Positions 47,522 through 57,334 are shown, counted from the stretch's first letter. The stretch is 64,000 nt of DNA from an uncultured Pelagibacteraceae bacterium (GCA_902581585.1 CACHPB010000002.1:190709-254708), one strand, 5' to 3'. Notes: generated by a model not told the origin, from the letters alone. Program-made: numbers and translations.

Positions 47522-47829
47522 TGTTAGATAAGTTAAAAAAAAATTATTTTATTTTAATTATCACTTTCCTTTTTACTTATTTCTTCTTTAATTTATTAGA
47601 TGGTGAAAGAGGATTAATTTCATATATGGAAAAGAAAGAAATTTATGAACAACTTAAAAATGATCAAAATGTTTTTACAAATAAAATAGCAGATTTAGAG
47701 CATAAAAATTCACTACTAACTGAAAATATTGATATAGATTTCATAGAAATATTAATTAGAGAAAAGTTTTTATTTGGAAAACAGGGAGAGACTACCTATA
47801 TAATTAAGCATAATGGAAATAAAAAATAA
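47521..47829 (+). CDS. ftsB: Septum formation initiator FtsB/DivIC family
   Basis: Small bitopic division protein. The 102-residue sequence has one membrane helix ([17 protein letters not shown]), a DGERGLISY segment, and a coiled coil (about residues 35-65) followed by a conserved [20 protein letters not shown] ending. Sequence similarity in this family is low; the position after eno is characteristic of proteobacteria. It overlaps lipA by 17 bases. Confidence 0.88.
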   Translation: MLDKLKKNYFILIITFLFTYFFFNLLDGERGLISYMEKKEIYEQLKNDQNVFTNKIADLEHKNSLLTENIDIDFIEILIREKFLFGKQGETTYIIKHNGNKK

Positions 47830-48745
47830 ACCTAGGCATCCTGAAAAAGTTAATAAACCGATAAATCCTCTTAAAAAGAAACCTGAGTGGATAAGATCAA
47901 GTCTATTAAATAGTAAAGAATTTTTTTTAACCAAGACTGTTGTTAATAAGGATAATCTTGTAACTGTTTGCCAAGAAGCAAACTGCCCCAATATAACTGA
48001 GTGTTGGAGCAAAAGACATGCAACTTTAATGATAATGGGTGATACCTGTACAAGAGCCTGTGCTTTTTGTGATGTAAAAACTGGAAAACCAGAAAAATTA
48101 GATGAATTTGAACCTATTAAAATAGCAAATGCAGTCAATAAATTAAACTTAAGACATGTTGTAATAACCTCAGTAGATAGAGATGATCTTTCTGATGGAG
48201 GTTCAAATCATTTTCACAATGTTATTATTGCAACAAGAAAAAAAAACCCAAATACAACAATAGAAGTTCTTACACCTGACTTTTTAAGAAAAGGTGAGGC
48301 TTATAAAAGAGTGTTAGAGGCAAATCCTGATGTTTTTAACCACAACATTGAAACTGTTCCTAGTCTCTACGTTAAAGTGAGACCTGGGGCTAGATATTTT
48401 GCATCATTGGAACTTTTAAAAAACTCAAAAAAATATAACAAAAAGGTTTTTACAAAATCAGGAATAATGGTTGGGTTTGGAGAAACAAAAGATGAAATAA
48501 TTCAAGTCATGGATGATTTAAGATCTGCAGAAGTTGATTTTTTGACAATTGGTCAATATTTACAACCATCTGTTAAACATTTTCCTTTAAAAAGATATTA
48601 TCATCCCCAAGAGTTTGAGGAACTAGGAAAAATAGCTAAGGCAAAAGGATTTTTATTAGTATCTTCATCTCCTTTAACCAGATCATCATATCATGCAGAT
48701 GAGGATTTTAATAAATTAAAAAATAATAGAAAAAATATTAATTAA
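47813..48745 (+). CDS. lipA: Lipoyl synthase
   Basis: Radical-SAM enzyme inserting sulfur into octanoyl groups of lipoate-dependent complexes. The 310-residue protein has the auxiliary cluster motif [12 protein letters not shown] and the SAM cluster motif CTRACAFC, with the C-terminal [13 protein letters not shown]. The ATG at 47813 lies inside ftsB. In many alphaproteobacteria the pyruvate dehydrogenase genes lie between these two; here they are absent. Confidence 0.97.
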   Translation: MEIKNKPRHPEKVNKPINPLKKKPEWIRSSLLNSKEFFLTKTVVNKDNLVTVCQEANCPNITECWSKRHATLMIMGDTCTRACAFCDVKTGKPEKLDEFEPIKIANAVNKLNLRHVVITSVDRDDLSDGGSNHFHNVIIATRKKNPNTTIEVLTPDFLRKGEAYKRVLEANPDVFNHNIETVPSLYVKVRPGARYFASLELLKNSKKYNKKVFTKSGIMVGFGETKDEIIQVMDDLRSAEVDFLTIGQYLQPSVKHFPLKRYYHPQEFEELGKIAKAKGFLLVSSSPLTRSSYHADEDFNKLKNNRKNIN

Positions 48746-49182
48746 TGCCTAAAGCATCAGTTAAGAGATTAATTGATAACAAAAAAGATAAGCTTATTAA
48801 CTTTGTTTTAGATATTGAAAAATATCCAGAGTTTGTACCATTCTGCCAAGGATCAAAAGTATACGAAAGAAAACAAGAAGGAGATTTAACAATTATTGTT
48901 GCTGATCTTACAATAGGAAAAGGTCCATTTACTGATACCTATAAAAGTGATGTTAAGTTTAATAAAAATGAAGATACGATCTTTGTTACAAACATTGATG
49001 GTCCTTTAAATTATTTAGAAAATAATTGGAAATTCATTGAAAAAGGTGAATTCACAGAAGTTATTTTTGATGTCGATTTTGAAATTAAAAATAAATTTTT
49101 AAATATTCTTATGACTAAATCTTTTCAATTTGGTCTTGAAAAAATAGCTGATGCATTTCAAAAAAGAGCAGAGTCTTTATAA
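48745..49182 (+). CDS. ratA: RatA/COQ10-like polyketide cyclase domain protein
   Basis: START-like (polyketide cyclase/COQ10) protein. The 145-residue sequence shows DIEKYPEFVPFCQGSKVYER and the pattern IGKGPFTDTYKSDV with the C-terminal MTKSFQFGLEKIADAFQKRA. Family members include E. coli RatA and eukaryotic Coq10, which binds ubiquinone. I favour a quinone-related role because of its conserved association with lipA, but that is inferred. It shares one base with lipA and precedes the convergent pncC by 24 bases. Confidence 0.85.
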   Translation: MPKASVKRLIDNKKDKLINFVLDIEKYPEFVPFCQGSKVYERKQEGDLTIIVADLTIGKGPFTDTYKSDVKFNKNEDTIFVTNIDGPLNYLENNWKFIEKGEFTEVIFDVDFEIKNKFLNILMTKSFQFGLEKIADAFQKRAESL

Positions 49183-49206
49183 ATGAGCAATCTTCAAATA
49201 CTTTAT

Positions 49207-49680
49207 CTAACTTATAATATTTTTTATTATTTTTAAAACCTCATTTACAGTATTTTTTTGAATTAAAACTCTTTTTTTACTCTTAAAAAATTTTTTCTTT
49301 ACGACTATTTTACCCCCTTTTTTTACACCAATAAAGACTAGTCCAACTGGTTTTTCCTTAGTGCCCCCATTTGGTCCAGCAACACCTGTGATTGATATTG
49401 ATATATTTGATTTACTAATTTTACTCAAATTTTTGACCATTGATTGACAAGTTTCATAACTTACAGCTCCATGCTTTGTAATAGTTTTTTTTGGGACTTT
49501 AAGTAACTTCATCTTTGCATTGTTTGAATAAGTTACTAATCCCATATTAAAAACTTTAGATGATCCACTGATAGATGTTATGGTACTTGCTAAAAGGCCT
49601 CCAGTACATGACTCTGCAAATGAAACAGTAAGTTTTTTTTTAGTTAATAACTTTACAATTTTAAAAGATAACTCATTCAT
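49207..49680 (-). CDS. pncC: Nicotinamide-nucleotide amidohydrolase (CinA C-terminal domain)
   Basis: Deamidates nicotinamide mononucleotide for NAD recycling. The 157-residue protein (start ATG at 49680; a longer reading to 49734 would cross into pgpA) consists only of the CinA C-terminal domain: SFAESCTGGLLASTIT, GLVTYSNNAK, HGAVSYETCQSM and SITGVAGPNGGTKEKPVGLVF. It lacks the N-terminal molybdopterin-like domain of full-length CinA. It overlaps pgpA by 4 bases. Confidence 0.92.
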   Translation of the reverse strand: MNELSFKIVKLLTKKKLTVSFAESCTGGLLASTITSISGSSKVFNMGLVTYSNNAKMKLLKVPKKTITKHGAVSYETCQSMVKNLSKISKSNISISITGVAGPNGGTKEKPVGLVFIGVKKGGKIVVKKKFFKSKKRVLIQKNTVNEVLKIIKNIIS

Positions 49681-50171
49681 GTGGTAATAATCATATAAAA
49701 GACAAGAATAGCGACAACATACAAACCTGCGCAAACATCGTCCATTATAACTCCAAAACTATTTTTAAAATTTTTATCGTAATAATTAACAGGGTATGGT
49801 TTTGTGATATCAAAAATTCTAAATAAAATAAACATTATAAAATAAAACGTTATCACTCTGGCTTGACTCGTTGGTTCTGTGTGTGCAATTTCATAAAGAC
49901 AAATTGGTATAGACTGACCGATAAATTCATCAATTACTATTTCTCTAGGATCTTTATTGATTAGGTCTTTAACAAATAAATTTATTGAGAATAATGAAAT
50001 AAAAAATATAGCTACTAAAAAAAACAAGAAAATATCTGCTCGAATTGAAAAAATATGAAATAAAATGTATAACAATATAACAGTAAAAAGAGATGCAAAA
50101 CTACCCGGTATTTTTGGCAATTTACCAATACCAAACATCGTAACAAATAATGAATTAATCGTTTTAAACAT
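49677..50171 (-). CDS. pgpA: Phosphatidylglycerophosphatase A
   Basis: Removes phosphate from phosphatidylglycerophosphate to give phosphatidylglycerol. The 164-residue membrane protein has FGIGKLPKIPGSFASLFTV, IVIDEFIGQSIPI and the conserved FNIFDITKPYP-type segment (IFDITKPYPVNYYDK) with GVIMDDVCAGLY. It overlaps ispDF by 8 bases and pncC by 4. ispDF-pgpA-pncC is a conserved alphaproteobacterial order. Confidence 0.93.
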   Translation of the reverse strand: MFKTINSLFVTMFGIGKLPKIPGSFASLFTVILLYILFHIFSIRADIFLFFLVAIFFISLFSINLFVKDLINKDPREIVIDEFIGQSIPICLYEIAHTEPTSQARVITFYFIMFILFRIFDITKPYPVNYYDKNFKNSFGVIMDDVCAGLYVVAILVFYMIITT

Positions 50172-51270
50172 AATAATTTAATGAGACTATTGCTTCACAA
50201 GCTATAGCTTTTTCTTTTCCTATTAAGCCCAATTTTTCTACAGTCTTACCTTTTAAATTAATTTGATTTTTGCTCACATTGAGTAAATTTGACAATGATG
50301 AAATAATTTTTTCCCTGTATTTTGATACTTTTGGTTTTTCACATATTAAATTAATATCTACATTATTTAGATAATACCTTTCTCCATCGAGAATTTTTAA
50401 AATTGGAGACAACATATTTGGCGATCTTATATTTTTAAATTTCATTTTATTACTTGGATATAATGTACCGATATCTTTTTTTTTCATTGCCCCTAGAAGT
50501 CCATCTATTATTGAGTGTATTATTACATCCCCATCTGAATGTCCTTGAAGACCTGAGTGAAATGGAATTCTTACACCTCCAAGGTAAAGTTTTTTGTTTT
50601 TTATTAATCTATGGATATCAAAACCTATACCATAAAAAGTTTTAATTTTCATTTTATTTAAATCAGATCTAATTGTTATCTTAAAATTATTTTCCTCACC
50701 TTTAATGAACTTAATTTTTTCATTATTATCAACAAATAATGATGCTTCATCAGTTATTGATTTTTTATTAATTTTTGAAAGATCGTATAAAGATTTAAAA
50801 TCAAAACACTGTGGTGTTTGGGTAAATAGTAGACTGTCTCTATTTAAATTTTTAATATTGTAATTTGACTTATATTTTACAGAGTTTTTAGTTTTAATAT
50901 ATGGTACAACGGCCTTATTATTCTTTAGGTTAAATTTAAGTTTTTTAAGTAATTTAATTGAAAAATTTGGACGAGCCGCATCATGAATAAAAACATTCTT
51001 AAATTTTTTGTTTTTAATAAAATCTAATGCTTTTTGAGATGATTGATATCTTTCTTTTCCACCATTAATGACTTTTATAGATTTGTCTTTAATATTTTTA
51101 ATTGGAATGTTTGACACAATTATTATTAACTTAAATAGTTTTGATTTAATTGCTTTATCTAGAGAGTGCTTAAATAAGGGTTTATTTATATAATTAATGA
51201 ATTGTTTTGGTTTATTTGATTTAAATCGCTTACCTTTACCTGCAGCTAGTAGTATAAAACAATTACTCAT
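50164..51270 (-). CDS. ispDF: Bifunctional IspD/IspF (MEP pathway)
   Basis: Fused enzyme performing the third and fifth steps of the MEP isoprenoid pathway. Of 368 residues, the IspD cytidylyltransferase domain occupies about 1-208 (FILLAAGKGKRFKSNKPKQF, HDAARPNFS) and the IspF domain about 210-368 (YGIGFDIHRL with its metal ligands, GLQGHSDGDVIIHSIIDGLL, and the C-terminal EKLGLIGKEKAIACEA). The fusion is common in alphaproteobacteria. It is divergent from ntrY with a 37-base gap. Confidence 0.96.
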   Translation of the reverse strand: MSNCFILLAAGKGKRFKSNKPKQFINYINKPLFKHSLDKAIKSKLFKLIIIVSNIPIKNIKDKSIKVINGGKERYQSSQKALDFIKNKKFKNVFIHDAARPNFSIKLLKKLKFNLKNNKAVVPYIKTKNSVKYKSNYNIKNLNRDSLLFTQTPQCFDFKSLYDLSKINKKSITDEASLFVDNNEKIKFIKGEENNFKITIRSDLNKMKIKTFYGIGFDIHRLIKNKKLYLGGVRIPFHSGLQGHSDGDVIIHSIIDGLLGAMKKKDIGTLYPSNKMKFKNIRSPNMLSPILKILDGERYYLNNVDINLICEKPKVSKYREKIISSLSNLLNVSKNQINLKGKTVEKLGLIGKEKAIACEAIVSLNYYV

Positions 51271-51307
51271 GATTATAATAAAATTTTTTATAATATATAT
51301 TTAAATT

Positions 51308-53086
51308 ATGTTTGCTTTGTTAAAAAGAAATTTGTTTATCATCACTATATTTGTAATCACAATTTCACTAGCTTTTTTAACGTTTTTAACATTTATTGAT
51401 AAAAGTTTTATTAAACTTAACGAGGATAATCTTGAAATTCTTCTTATTTCTAACATTATTTTAGTATTCTTATTTTTTGTTTTAATTTTTATAGATATAA
51501 AAAACTCAATTAAAAATAATATAAATGTTAGAGGATCTGTTGCAAATAGAAAATACATAGTTTCGTTTGCTCTTTTTACTTTAATACCATCTTTATTAAT
51601 TGCTATATTTTCATTATTTATTTTTTCTTTTGCTCTAGATAAATATTTTGATAAAAAAATTACTACTGCAGTAAATAATTCATATGAAATAGCTAAAAAC
51701 TATGTAGATGAGAAAAGGAATAAAATCGAGTCAGAAATAGTTCTAATTGCTTTCGATTTAAATAAATATTCAGATTTATATAAGTCTAATCCAGATAGGT
51801 TTCAGCTTATATTAAACACACAAAGATATTTAAGAGATATTGATCAACTTCATTTAATTGACGATAAAGGTGAACTAATTAAATCAGCCGCAGAGTCAGA
51901 TTATAAAAAAATTGAAGATAGAGCAATGCAGATGGTTCAAAATGATGATAGACCATTAAAAATAATAAATACTTTTGAAAATAAATCTGCGGCAGTAATA
52001 AGACTATCTGATTTTGATAATACTTTTTTGTATGTTTTAAAATATTTTGATAAAAATATTTCTAATTACTTAATTAAATCAGAAGAGGCTGTAAATTTTT
52101 ACTATACAGTTGAAAATCAAAATCTTGGTATCAGAATCTCATTTGCTATAATTTATGTGGCATTAGTTACTCTTTTGCTATTTTTATCAATTACAATTGC
52201 AATTAGATTTTCATCCAGGTTTTTTATATCGATTAATAATTTAATTACAGCATCTGAGAGTATTGGTAGAGGTAATCTTGATACAAAAGTTCCAGATTTG
52301 AAAGCAGATATTGAAATGGAAAGGCTTAATAAAAATTTCAATTCTATGATTGAGAGATTAAAAAATCAACAAGAAAAATTACTTACTAATGAAAGGCACG
52401 AAGCATGGGAAAATGTAGCAAGAAAATTAGCACATGAAATTAAAAATCCACTAACACCAATACAATTGACTATTGATAACCTTAAAACTAAATATTTACC
52501 GATTATTGAAATCGAAAAACAAGAAAAATATTTAAATAATCTAAAAACCATTCTAAAACAAATCAAACAAATTGAAAATTTAGTTAATGAATTTTCAGAC
52601 TTTGCCAGAATGCCAAAGCCGTTATTTAAAAAAAATAATTTAAACTTGATTATTAAAGAAAATATTAACTTGGTTAACAAATTTGACCTTTCAATTAAAA
52701 TAAGGTTATTAAATCATTTATCTAAAGATGTAGTTTTTAAATTTGATAATGAGCAGTTTAATAGATTATTTTTTAACCTAATTAAAAATTCAGTTGAAAG
52801 TATCCAAGAAAAAGTAGAAAAAGATAGTAAAACAAGTAAAAATATAGATATAGAAATTAGGCAAAGAAGGGACTATATAAACGTTAACATTTACGATACT
52901 GGTACAGGATTCAAAAATAAAAAAACTAAAGATATAATTAAACCATATTTTACAACTAAAGAAAAAGGAACTGGATTAGGACTATCGATAGTAGACAAAA
53001 TTATTAGTGATCATGAGGGGTCAATTAAATTTTTAAATCATAAAAATGGTGCAAAAATTCAAATTATATTACCATATATAAAATAA
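51308..53086 (+). CDS. ntrY: Sensor histidine kinase NtrY
   Basis: Membrane sensor partner of NtrX. The 592-residue protein has four predicted helices (about residues 6-29, 45-65, 83-110 and 278-302) with a periplasmic loop between the third and fourth, then a HAMP region, HisKA with His376 (ARKLAHEIKNPLTPIQLT) and the ATPase domain with NLIKNSVESI and GTGLGLSIVDKI. A PAS domain usual in NtrY seems to be missing or much reduced (HAMP leads almost straight into HisKA). A TATAAT at 51289-51294 could serve the promoter but is weak evidence. Confidence 0.93.
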   Translation: MFALLKRNLFIITIFVITISLAFLTFLTFIDKSFIKLNEDNLEILLISNIILVFLFFVLIFIDIKNSIKNNINVRGSVANRKYIVSFALFTLIPSLLIAIFSLFIFSFALDKYFDKKITTAVNNSYEIAKNYVDEKRNKIESEIVLIAFDLNKYSDLYKSNPDRFQLILNTQRYLRDIDQLHLIDDKGELIKSAAESDYKKIEDRAMQMVQNDDRPLKIINTFENKSAAVIRLSDFDNTFLYVLKYFDKNISNYLIKSEEAVNFYYTVENQNLGIRISFAIIYVALVTLLLFLSITIAIRFSSRFFISINNLITASESIGRGNLDTKVPDLKADIEMERLNKNFNSMIERLKNQQEKLLTNERHEAWENVARKLAHEIKNPLTPIQLTIDNLKTKYLPIIEIEKQEKYLNNLKTILKQIKQIENLVNEFSDFARMPKPLFKKNNLNLIIKENINLVNKFDLSIKIRLLNHLSKDVVFKFDNEQFNRLFFNLIKNSVESIQEKVEKDSKTSKNIDIEIRQRRDYINVNIYDTGTGFKNKKTKDIIKPYFTTKEKGTGLGLSIVDKIISDHEGSIKFLNHKNGAKIQIILPYIK

Positions 53087-54441
53087 TGTCAGCTGAAATT
53101 CTAATAGTAGACGATAACGCAGATATAAGATTCATTCTCGACGAATTGATTAAAGACTCAGGTTATAAAACTAGACTTGCTGCTAACTACAATCAAGCTC
53201 TAACTGAGATAGATAAAAAACTACCAGATGTTGCAATTATAGATGTGAAGTTAGACAAAGGTGATAACGATGGTATCTTACTTTTAGATCATATCAAAAA
53301 GAAAAATTCGGATTTGCCAGTAATAATGATCTCAGGTCATGCTAATATTGAGATGGCTGTAAATTCTTTGAAGTCAGGTGCTTTTGAATTTATTCAGAAA
53401 CCTTTTGACAAAGAAAGACTTTTAAATTTTGTTAATAGAGCAGTAGAGAATTATAATTTAAAAAATGAAAATAAGACCTTAAATACAAAACTTTTTCATA
53501 CATTTGAGCTAATTGGTAAAAGCTCTAATATTTTATCAATTAAAGATCAGATAAATAAATTATCTAAATCTGAAAGTAGAATTTTTATAACTGGTCCTAC
53601 TGGGTCAGGGAAAGAATTAATCGCTAGAAAAATTCATAAAAATTCTAGTCGAAAAAGTGGTCCTTTCGTTATAATTAATGGCGCACTTCTTGATGCAAAA
53701 AAGTATGAACTTGAATTATTTGGTGAAGAAAAAAAAGATGGTTCTATTTTTTATGGAGCACTTGAAAAAGCATCTGAAGGAATTTTATTAATTGATGAAG
53801 TGACTGAAATACCTCTTGAAATACAATCCAAGATATTAAGAGTAGTAATTGATCAAAAATTTAAAAGAATAAATAGCAATCATGATATTAAAGTTGATGT
53901 TAGAATTATATGTACAAACAGTAAAGATGTGCAACAAGAAATAAAACTTGGTAATTTCAGAGAGGATTTATTTCACAGATTAAATGTATTCAACATTAAA
54001 ATTGATCCATTAAACAGAAGAATAGATGATATACCAATATTGATAGATTATTTTATAGAAAATATATGTGAAGCAAATAATTTTAAAAAATTTAAAATTA
54101 TTGATAATAATTATTTACTTAATTACGATTGGCCAGGAAATGTAAGAGAATTAAGAAACCTAATAGAGAGAATTGCAATACTTTCGCCCGGCGATGATAA
54201 TGAAAAGTTAATGAATATTATTAAAGAGTCATTATCTAAATCTATTGAAGAGGAATTTTCAGTAACAGATACTTTGACAATTCCATTAAAAGAGGCTAGG
54301 GAAAGTTTTGAAAAAAAATATTTAGTATCTCAATTAAAAAAATTTAGTGGTAATATATCCAAAACAGCTAAGTTTATAGGTATGGAAAGGTCTGCTTTGC
54401 ATAGAAAATTAAAATTACTTGGTGTGAAAGACTTAAATTAA
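53086..54441 (+). CDS. ntrX: Response regulator NtrX
   Basis: Receiver-AAA+-Fis-type regulator. The 451-residue protein has the receiver domain (Asp53, IIDVKLDKGD), AAA+ domain with Walker A GPTGSGKELIARKIH (about residue 170), Walker B ILLIDEVTEIP, and a C-terminal Fis-type helix-turn-helix (GNISKTAKFIGMERSALH). The GAFTGA loop that contacts sigma-54 is absent: FGEEKKDGSIFYGALEKA (about residues 211-228) stands in its place. Such a NtrX probably acts as a direct DNA-binding regulator rather than a sigma-54 activator. Confidence 0.95.
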   Translation: MSAEILIVDDNADIRFILDELIKDSGYKTRLAANYNQALTEIDKKLPDVAIIDVKLDKGDNDGILLLDHIKKKNSDLPVIMISGHANIEMAVNSLKSGAFEFIQKPFDKERLLNFVNRAVENYNLKNENKTLNTKLFHTFELIGKSSNILSIKDQINKLSKSESRIFITGPTGSGKELIARKIHKNSSRKSGPFVIINGALLDAKKYELELFGEEKKDGSIFYGALEKASEGILLIDEVTEIPLEIQSKILRVVIDQKFKRINSNHDIKVDVRIICTNSKDVQQEIKLGNFREDLFHRLNVFNIKIDPLNRRIDDIPILIDYFIENICEANNFKKFKIIDNNYLLNYDWPGNVRELRNLIERIAILSPGDDNEKLMNIIKESLSKSIEEEFSVTDTLTIPLKEARESFEKKYLVSQLKKFSGNISKTAKFIGMERSALHRKLKLLGVKDLN

Positions 54442-55814
54442 TGAATATTATTATTTGTGGAGCTGGAAGGGTCGGTTCAACTATTGCAAAAATGCTTATT
54501 GAACAAAATCATTCAATTACAATGATTGATCAATCAAGCGATGATATTCAAAAAATAAATGAAACTTTAGATGTAAAAGCAATTGTGGGTAAAGCCACCT
54601 CTCCTACAATACTCGAAAAAGCTAACACTAAAGAAGCTGATATGATTATAGCTGTGACTAGAAACGATGAAATAAATATGTTGATATGTCAGATAGCATT
54701 TTCTTTATTTCAGGTTCCAAAAAAAATAGCTAGAATAAGATTTCAGGAATATCTAGACCCAAAATATTCAGGGATATTTAGCAAAGAAAATTTACCAATA
54801 GATTATATAATCTCCCCTGAGATCGAAATTGCAAAATCTATTCAACGAAAATTAGAAGCTCCTGGAGCTTTAGATAATGTTCCTTTTGCAGAAAATAAAA
54901 TTAGATTATTAGAAATCTTAATAGATGAAAAATGTTCTATTAAAGAAATTAACCTAAATGAACTGACAAAAAAATTTCCAAAGTTAAATGCTTATATTCT
55001 AGGAGTTATTAGAAATGATAAATTTGTTATTATGAAAAAAACGGACAAATTAGAATTTAATGATAAAGCTTATGTGGTAGTTAACAGCAGTCAAATGCAA
55101 GAGACATTAACAGTTTTTGGTCATAATGAAAAAATTTCAAATAAAATGTTAATAATTGGTGGTGGAAATATAGGATTTAATCTTGCTAAGAATATTGAGC
55201 AATCATTCGACTCGGCTCGAGTAAAAATAATTGAAAAAGATAAAAATAGGGCAGAATATATTGCCAATGAACTAAATGATACAATTGTAATTAATGGTAA
55301 TGGTTTAGATGAAGATGTCTTAAATGAGGCCAATATTGATGAAGTTGAAACTGTTTTAGCATTAACAAATGATGATGAAGATAATTTAATGGTAAGCGTC
55401 ATAGTTGAAAAATTTTCAAAAGATAAAAGAACAATGGCATTAATAAATAAGCCTAATTATTCATTACTACAGTCTTCTTTAAAAATTGATGATTTAATTG
55501 ATCCAAGAATGAGTACAGTTTCAAGTATATTAAAACATGTTCACAAAGGAACTATTGAAAATGCCTATACGATTTCAAATGGGGAATATGAGGTGATAGA
55601 GGCAGATATTATAGAAACTTCTGAATTGATAAATAAACAACTAAAGGACTCAAATTTACCAGACGAAATTAGAATAGGGGCAATATTAAGAGATGGAAAT
55701 TTTAAAATTCCAAGTTCTAGTTATGTGTTTCAAAAAGATGATACAGTTGTACTTTTATCTAAAAGAGATCAATTACCAATAGTAGAAAATATGTTTAGAA
55801 TTAGTTCAATCTAA
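54441..55814 (+). CDS. trkA: Potassium uptake protein TrkA
   Basis: Peripheral NAD(H)/ATP-binding subunit that gates the Trk potassium channel. The 457-residue protein has two tandem RCK units: the first with IICGAGRVGSTIAKMLIEQN and a C-terminal TrkA-C domain, the second beginning at about residue 233 with LIIGGGNIGFNLAKNIEQ, again with a TrkA-C domain. Placement after ntrYX is standard in alphaproteobacteria. It shares one base with ntrX and precedes trkH by 7. Confidence 0.95.
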   Translation: MNIIICGAGRVGSTIAKMLIEQNHSITMIDQSSDDIQKINETLDVKAIVGKATSPTILEKANTKEADMIIAVTRNDEINMLICQIAFSLFQVPKKIARIRFQEYLDPKYSGIFSKENLPIDYIISPEIEIAKSIQRKLEAPGALDNVPFAENKIRLLEILIDEKCSIKEINLNELTKKFPKLNAYILGVIRNDKFVIMKKTDKLEFNDKAYVVVNSSQMQETLTVFGHNEKISNKMLIIGGGNIGFNLAKNIEQSFDSARVKIIEKDKNRAEYIANELNDTIVINGNGLDEDVLNEANIDEVETVLALTNDDEDNLMVSVIVEKFSKDKRTMALINKPNYSLLQSSLKIDDLIDPRMSTVSSILKHVHKGTIENAYTISNGEYEVIEADIIETSELINKQLKDSNLPDEIRIGAILRDGNFKIPSSSYVFQKDDTVVLLSKRDQLPIVENMFRISSI

Positions 55815-55821
55815 TTTTAAG

Positions 55822-57231
55822 ATGACAAAGAATAGTTCAATTTATATTAGCTCATTTTTATTTTTGATAAGTATTTTTTCATTCTTTAATATAATTTACT
55901 CAAATTATTTTGATATTTTTTTTAATATTGAAAATTACATATATACCCTGTTTGTAAGTCTTATTTTAGGATGTTTAATTTTATTTTTAAATAGGACAAA
56001 TGTAAAAAAAATAACACTTTACGAAAAAATATTTACAGTTTTATTAGGTTATATTCTTTTTCCGTTAATAATTTCAATTCCTTATTATTTTGGTATTAAA
56101 AATATGACTTTATTAAATTCATATTTTGAAGCAATATCAGGATTTACATCAACAGGTTTTACAATCTTTGAAAATATTAAACAATTAGATGAGAGCTTAA
56201 TTTTATGGAGGTCAACTTCTCAATGGATAGGTGGAATCTACTTTCTTTTTTCAATTTTGTTATTAATTGATATTTTTGATAAAAATTTAAAACAATCTTT
56301 CACAGAGTATCTCTCTTTCAATTATAATGAAATTTTTAAACAATCAATAAAAATAATTATAATTTATTCTTTATTAACTTTATTTATATTCATATTACTC
56401 AAAACAATAAATTTAAGAACTTTTGATGCTTTCAATTTATCTTTATCAATCATATCCTCTGGTGGTTTTTTACCTGTTAACAGAATTGACTATTTATTTG
56501 AGAGTGATTTTAGTAAAATTCTTTTATCATTCACAATGGTATTATCCTTTTTCAGTCTTTTTTTAACTTACAATCTTATTTTCTTTAATAAAAAAAAACT
56601 TAATTTCTTAAGTGAAGATTTAAACCTATTAATTTATTTATTAATTTTAATTTCTTTTTCATTTGTTTTTTTAAATTCGACTAATAATTTTCCTACAATT
56701 TTAGTTGCTATATTAAGCAGTGTGTCAAATATTGGTATTTCTTTTTCAGATACACCCAAAAATTTAACATTTTTATTTTTTATTATGATTATTATAGGTG
56801 GTTCTTTTTTTTCAACAAGTTCAGGTATTAGAGTCATTAAAATTTTAAGTTTAATAAAATTTTCTTTAAATAATCTCCTTTCTCATACTAAACCAAATCA
56901 AATTTATTCTAACAAAGTTACATTGATAAATGACAACACTGAAAAATCAGATATTAACAAATATTTTTTTTCATTACTTATTTTTATTATATCATTATCT
57001 TTGTTAACATTACTTTTGACTCTTTCAGATATACAATTTGAAAACTCATTTAAACTTTCAATTTTAACAATAATGAACACTGTCAATTCAAGTATGTTTG
57101 AACTTTCAAATTTTGATTTCTCTGGTCTTTCTTTCTTAACAAAGATATATTTAATTATTTTCATGATAATTGGCAGAGTTGAGTTATTGACTATTTTAAT
57201 ATTATTTAAAAAATTTCTTTTCAAAAATTAA
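55822..57231 (+). CDS. trkH: Potassium uptake protein TrkH
   Basis: Membrane channel-forming subunit that works with TrkA. The 469-residue hydrophobic protein shows the four pore-loop segments of the Trk/Ktr family, including FEAISGFTSTGFTIFENI, LSIISSGGFLPVN, SSVSNIGISFS and NTVNSSMFELSNFDFSG, with the first GFTSTGF matching the selectivity filter region. The direct fusion of the ntr and trk genes into one operon links potassium uptake to NtrYX expression. Confidence 0.93.
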   Translation: MTKNSSIYISSFLFLISIFSFFNIIYSNYFDIFFNIENYIYTLFVSLILGCLILFLNRTNVKKITLYEKIFTVLLGYILFPLIISIPYYFGIKNMTLLNSYFEAISGFTSTGFTIFENIKQLDESLILWRSTSQWIGGIYFLFSILLLIDIFDKNLKQSFTEYLSFNYNEIFKQSIKIIIIYSLLTLFIFILLKTINLRTFDAFNLSLSIISSGGFLPVNRIDYLFESDFSKILLSFTMVLSFFSLFLTYNLIFFNKKKLNFLSEDLNLLIYLLILISFSFVFLNSTNNFPTILVAILSSVSNIGISFSDTPKNLTFLFFIMIIIGGSFFSTSSGIRVIKILSLIKFSLNNLLSHTKPNQIYSNKVTLINDNTEKSDINKYFFSLLIFIISLSLLTLLLTLSDIQFENSFKLSILTIMNTVNSSMFELSNFDFSGLSFLTKIYLIIFMIIGRVELLTILILFKKFLFKN

Positions 57232-57257
57232 ATTAATATTATAAAGTAATTGTTTTT

Positions 57258-57334
57258 GCGCCCTTAGCTCAGCTGGATAGAGCAACGGTTTTCTAAACCG
57301 TGGGTCGGAGGTTCGAATCCTTCAGGGCGCGCCA
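57258..57334 (+). tRNA. tRNA-Arg (anticodon TCT)
   Basis: Full cloverleaf: acceptor GCGCCCT with AGGGCGC, D-stem GCTC/GAGC, anticodon stem ACGGT/ACCGT with loop TTTCTAA (anticodon TCT), T-stem GGAGG/CCTTC with loop TTCGAAT, discriminator G and an encoded CCA (57332-57334). It reads AGA, the main arginine codon in an A+T-rich genome. It lies between trkH and aapJ. Confidence 0.97.

Noticed and set aside
47770..48138. 122-codon minus-strand open frame over ftsB/lipA
   Set aside because: Covers the lipA cluster motifs on the other strand, so the sense gene explains the conservation.
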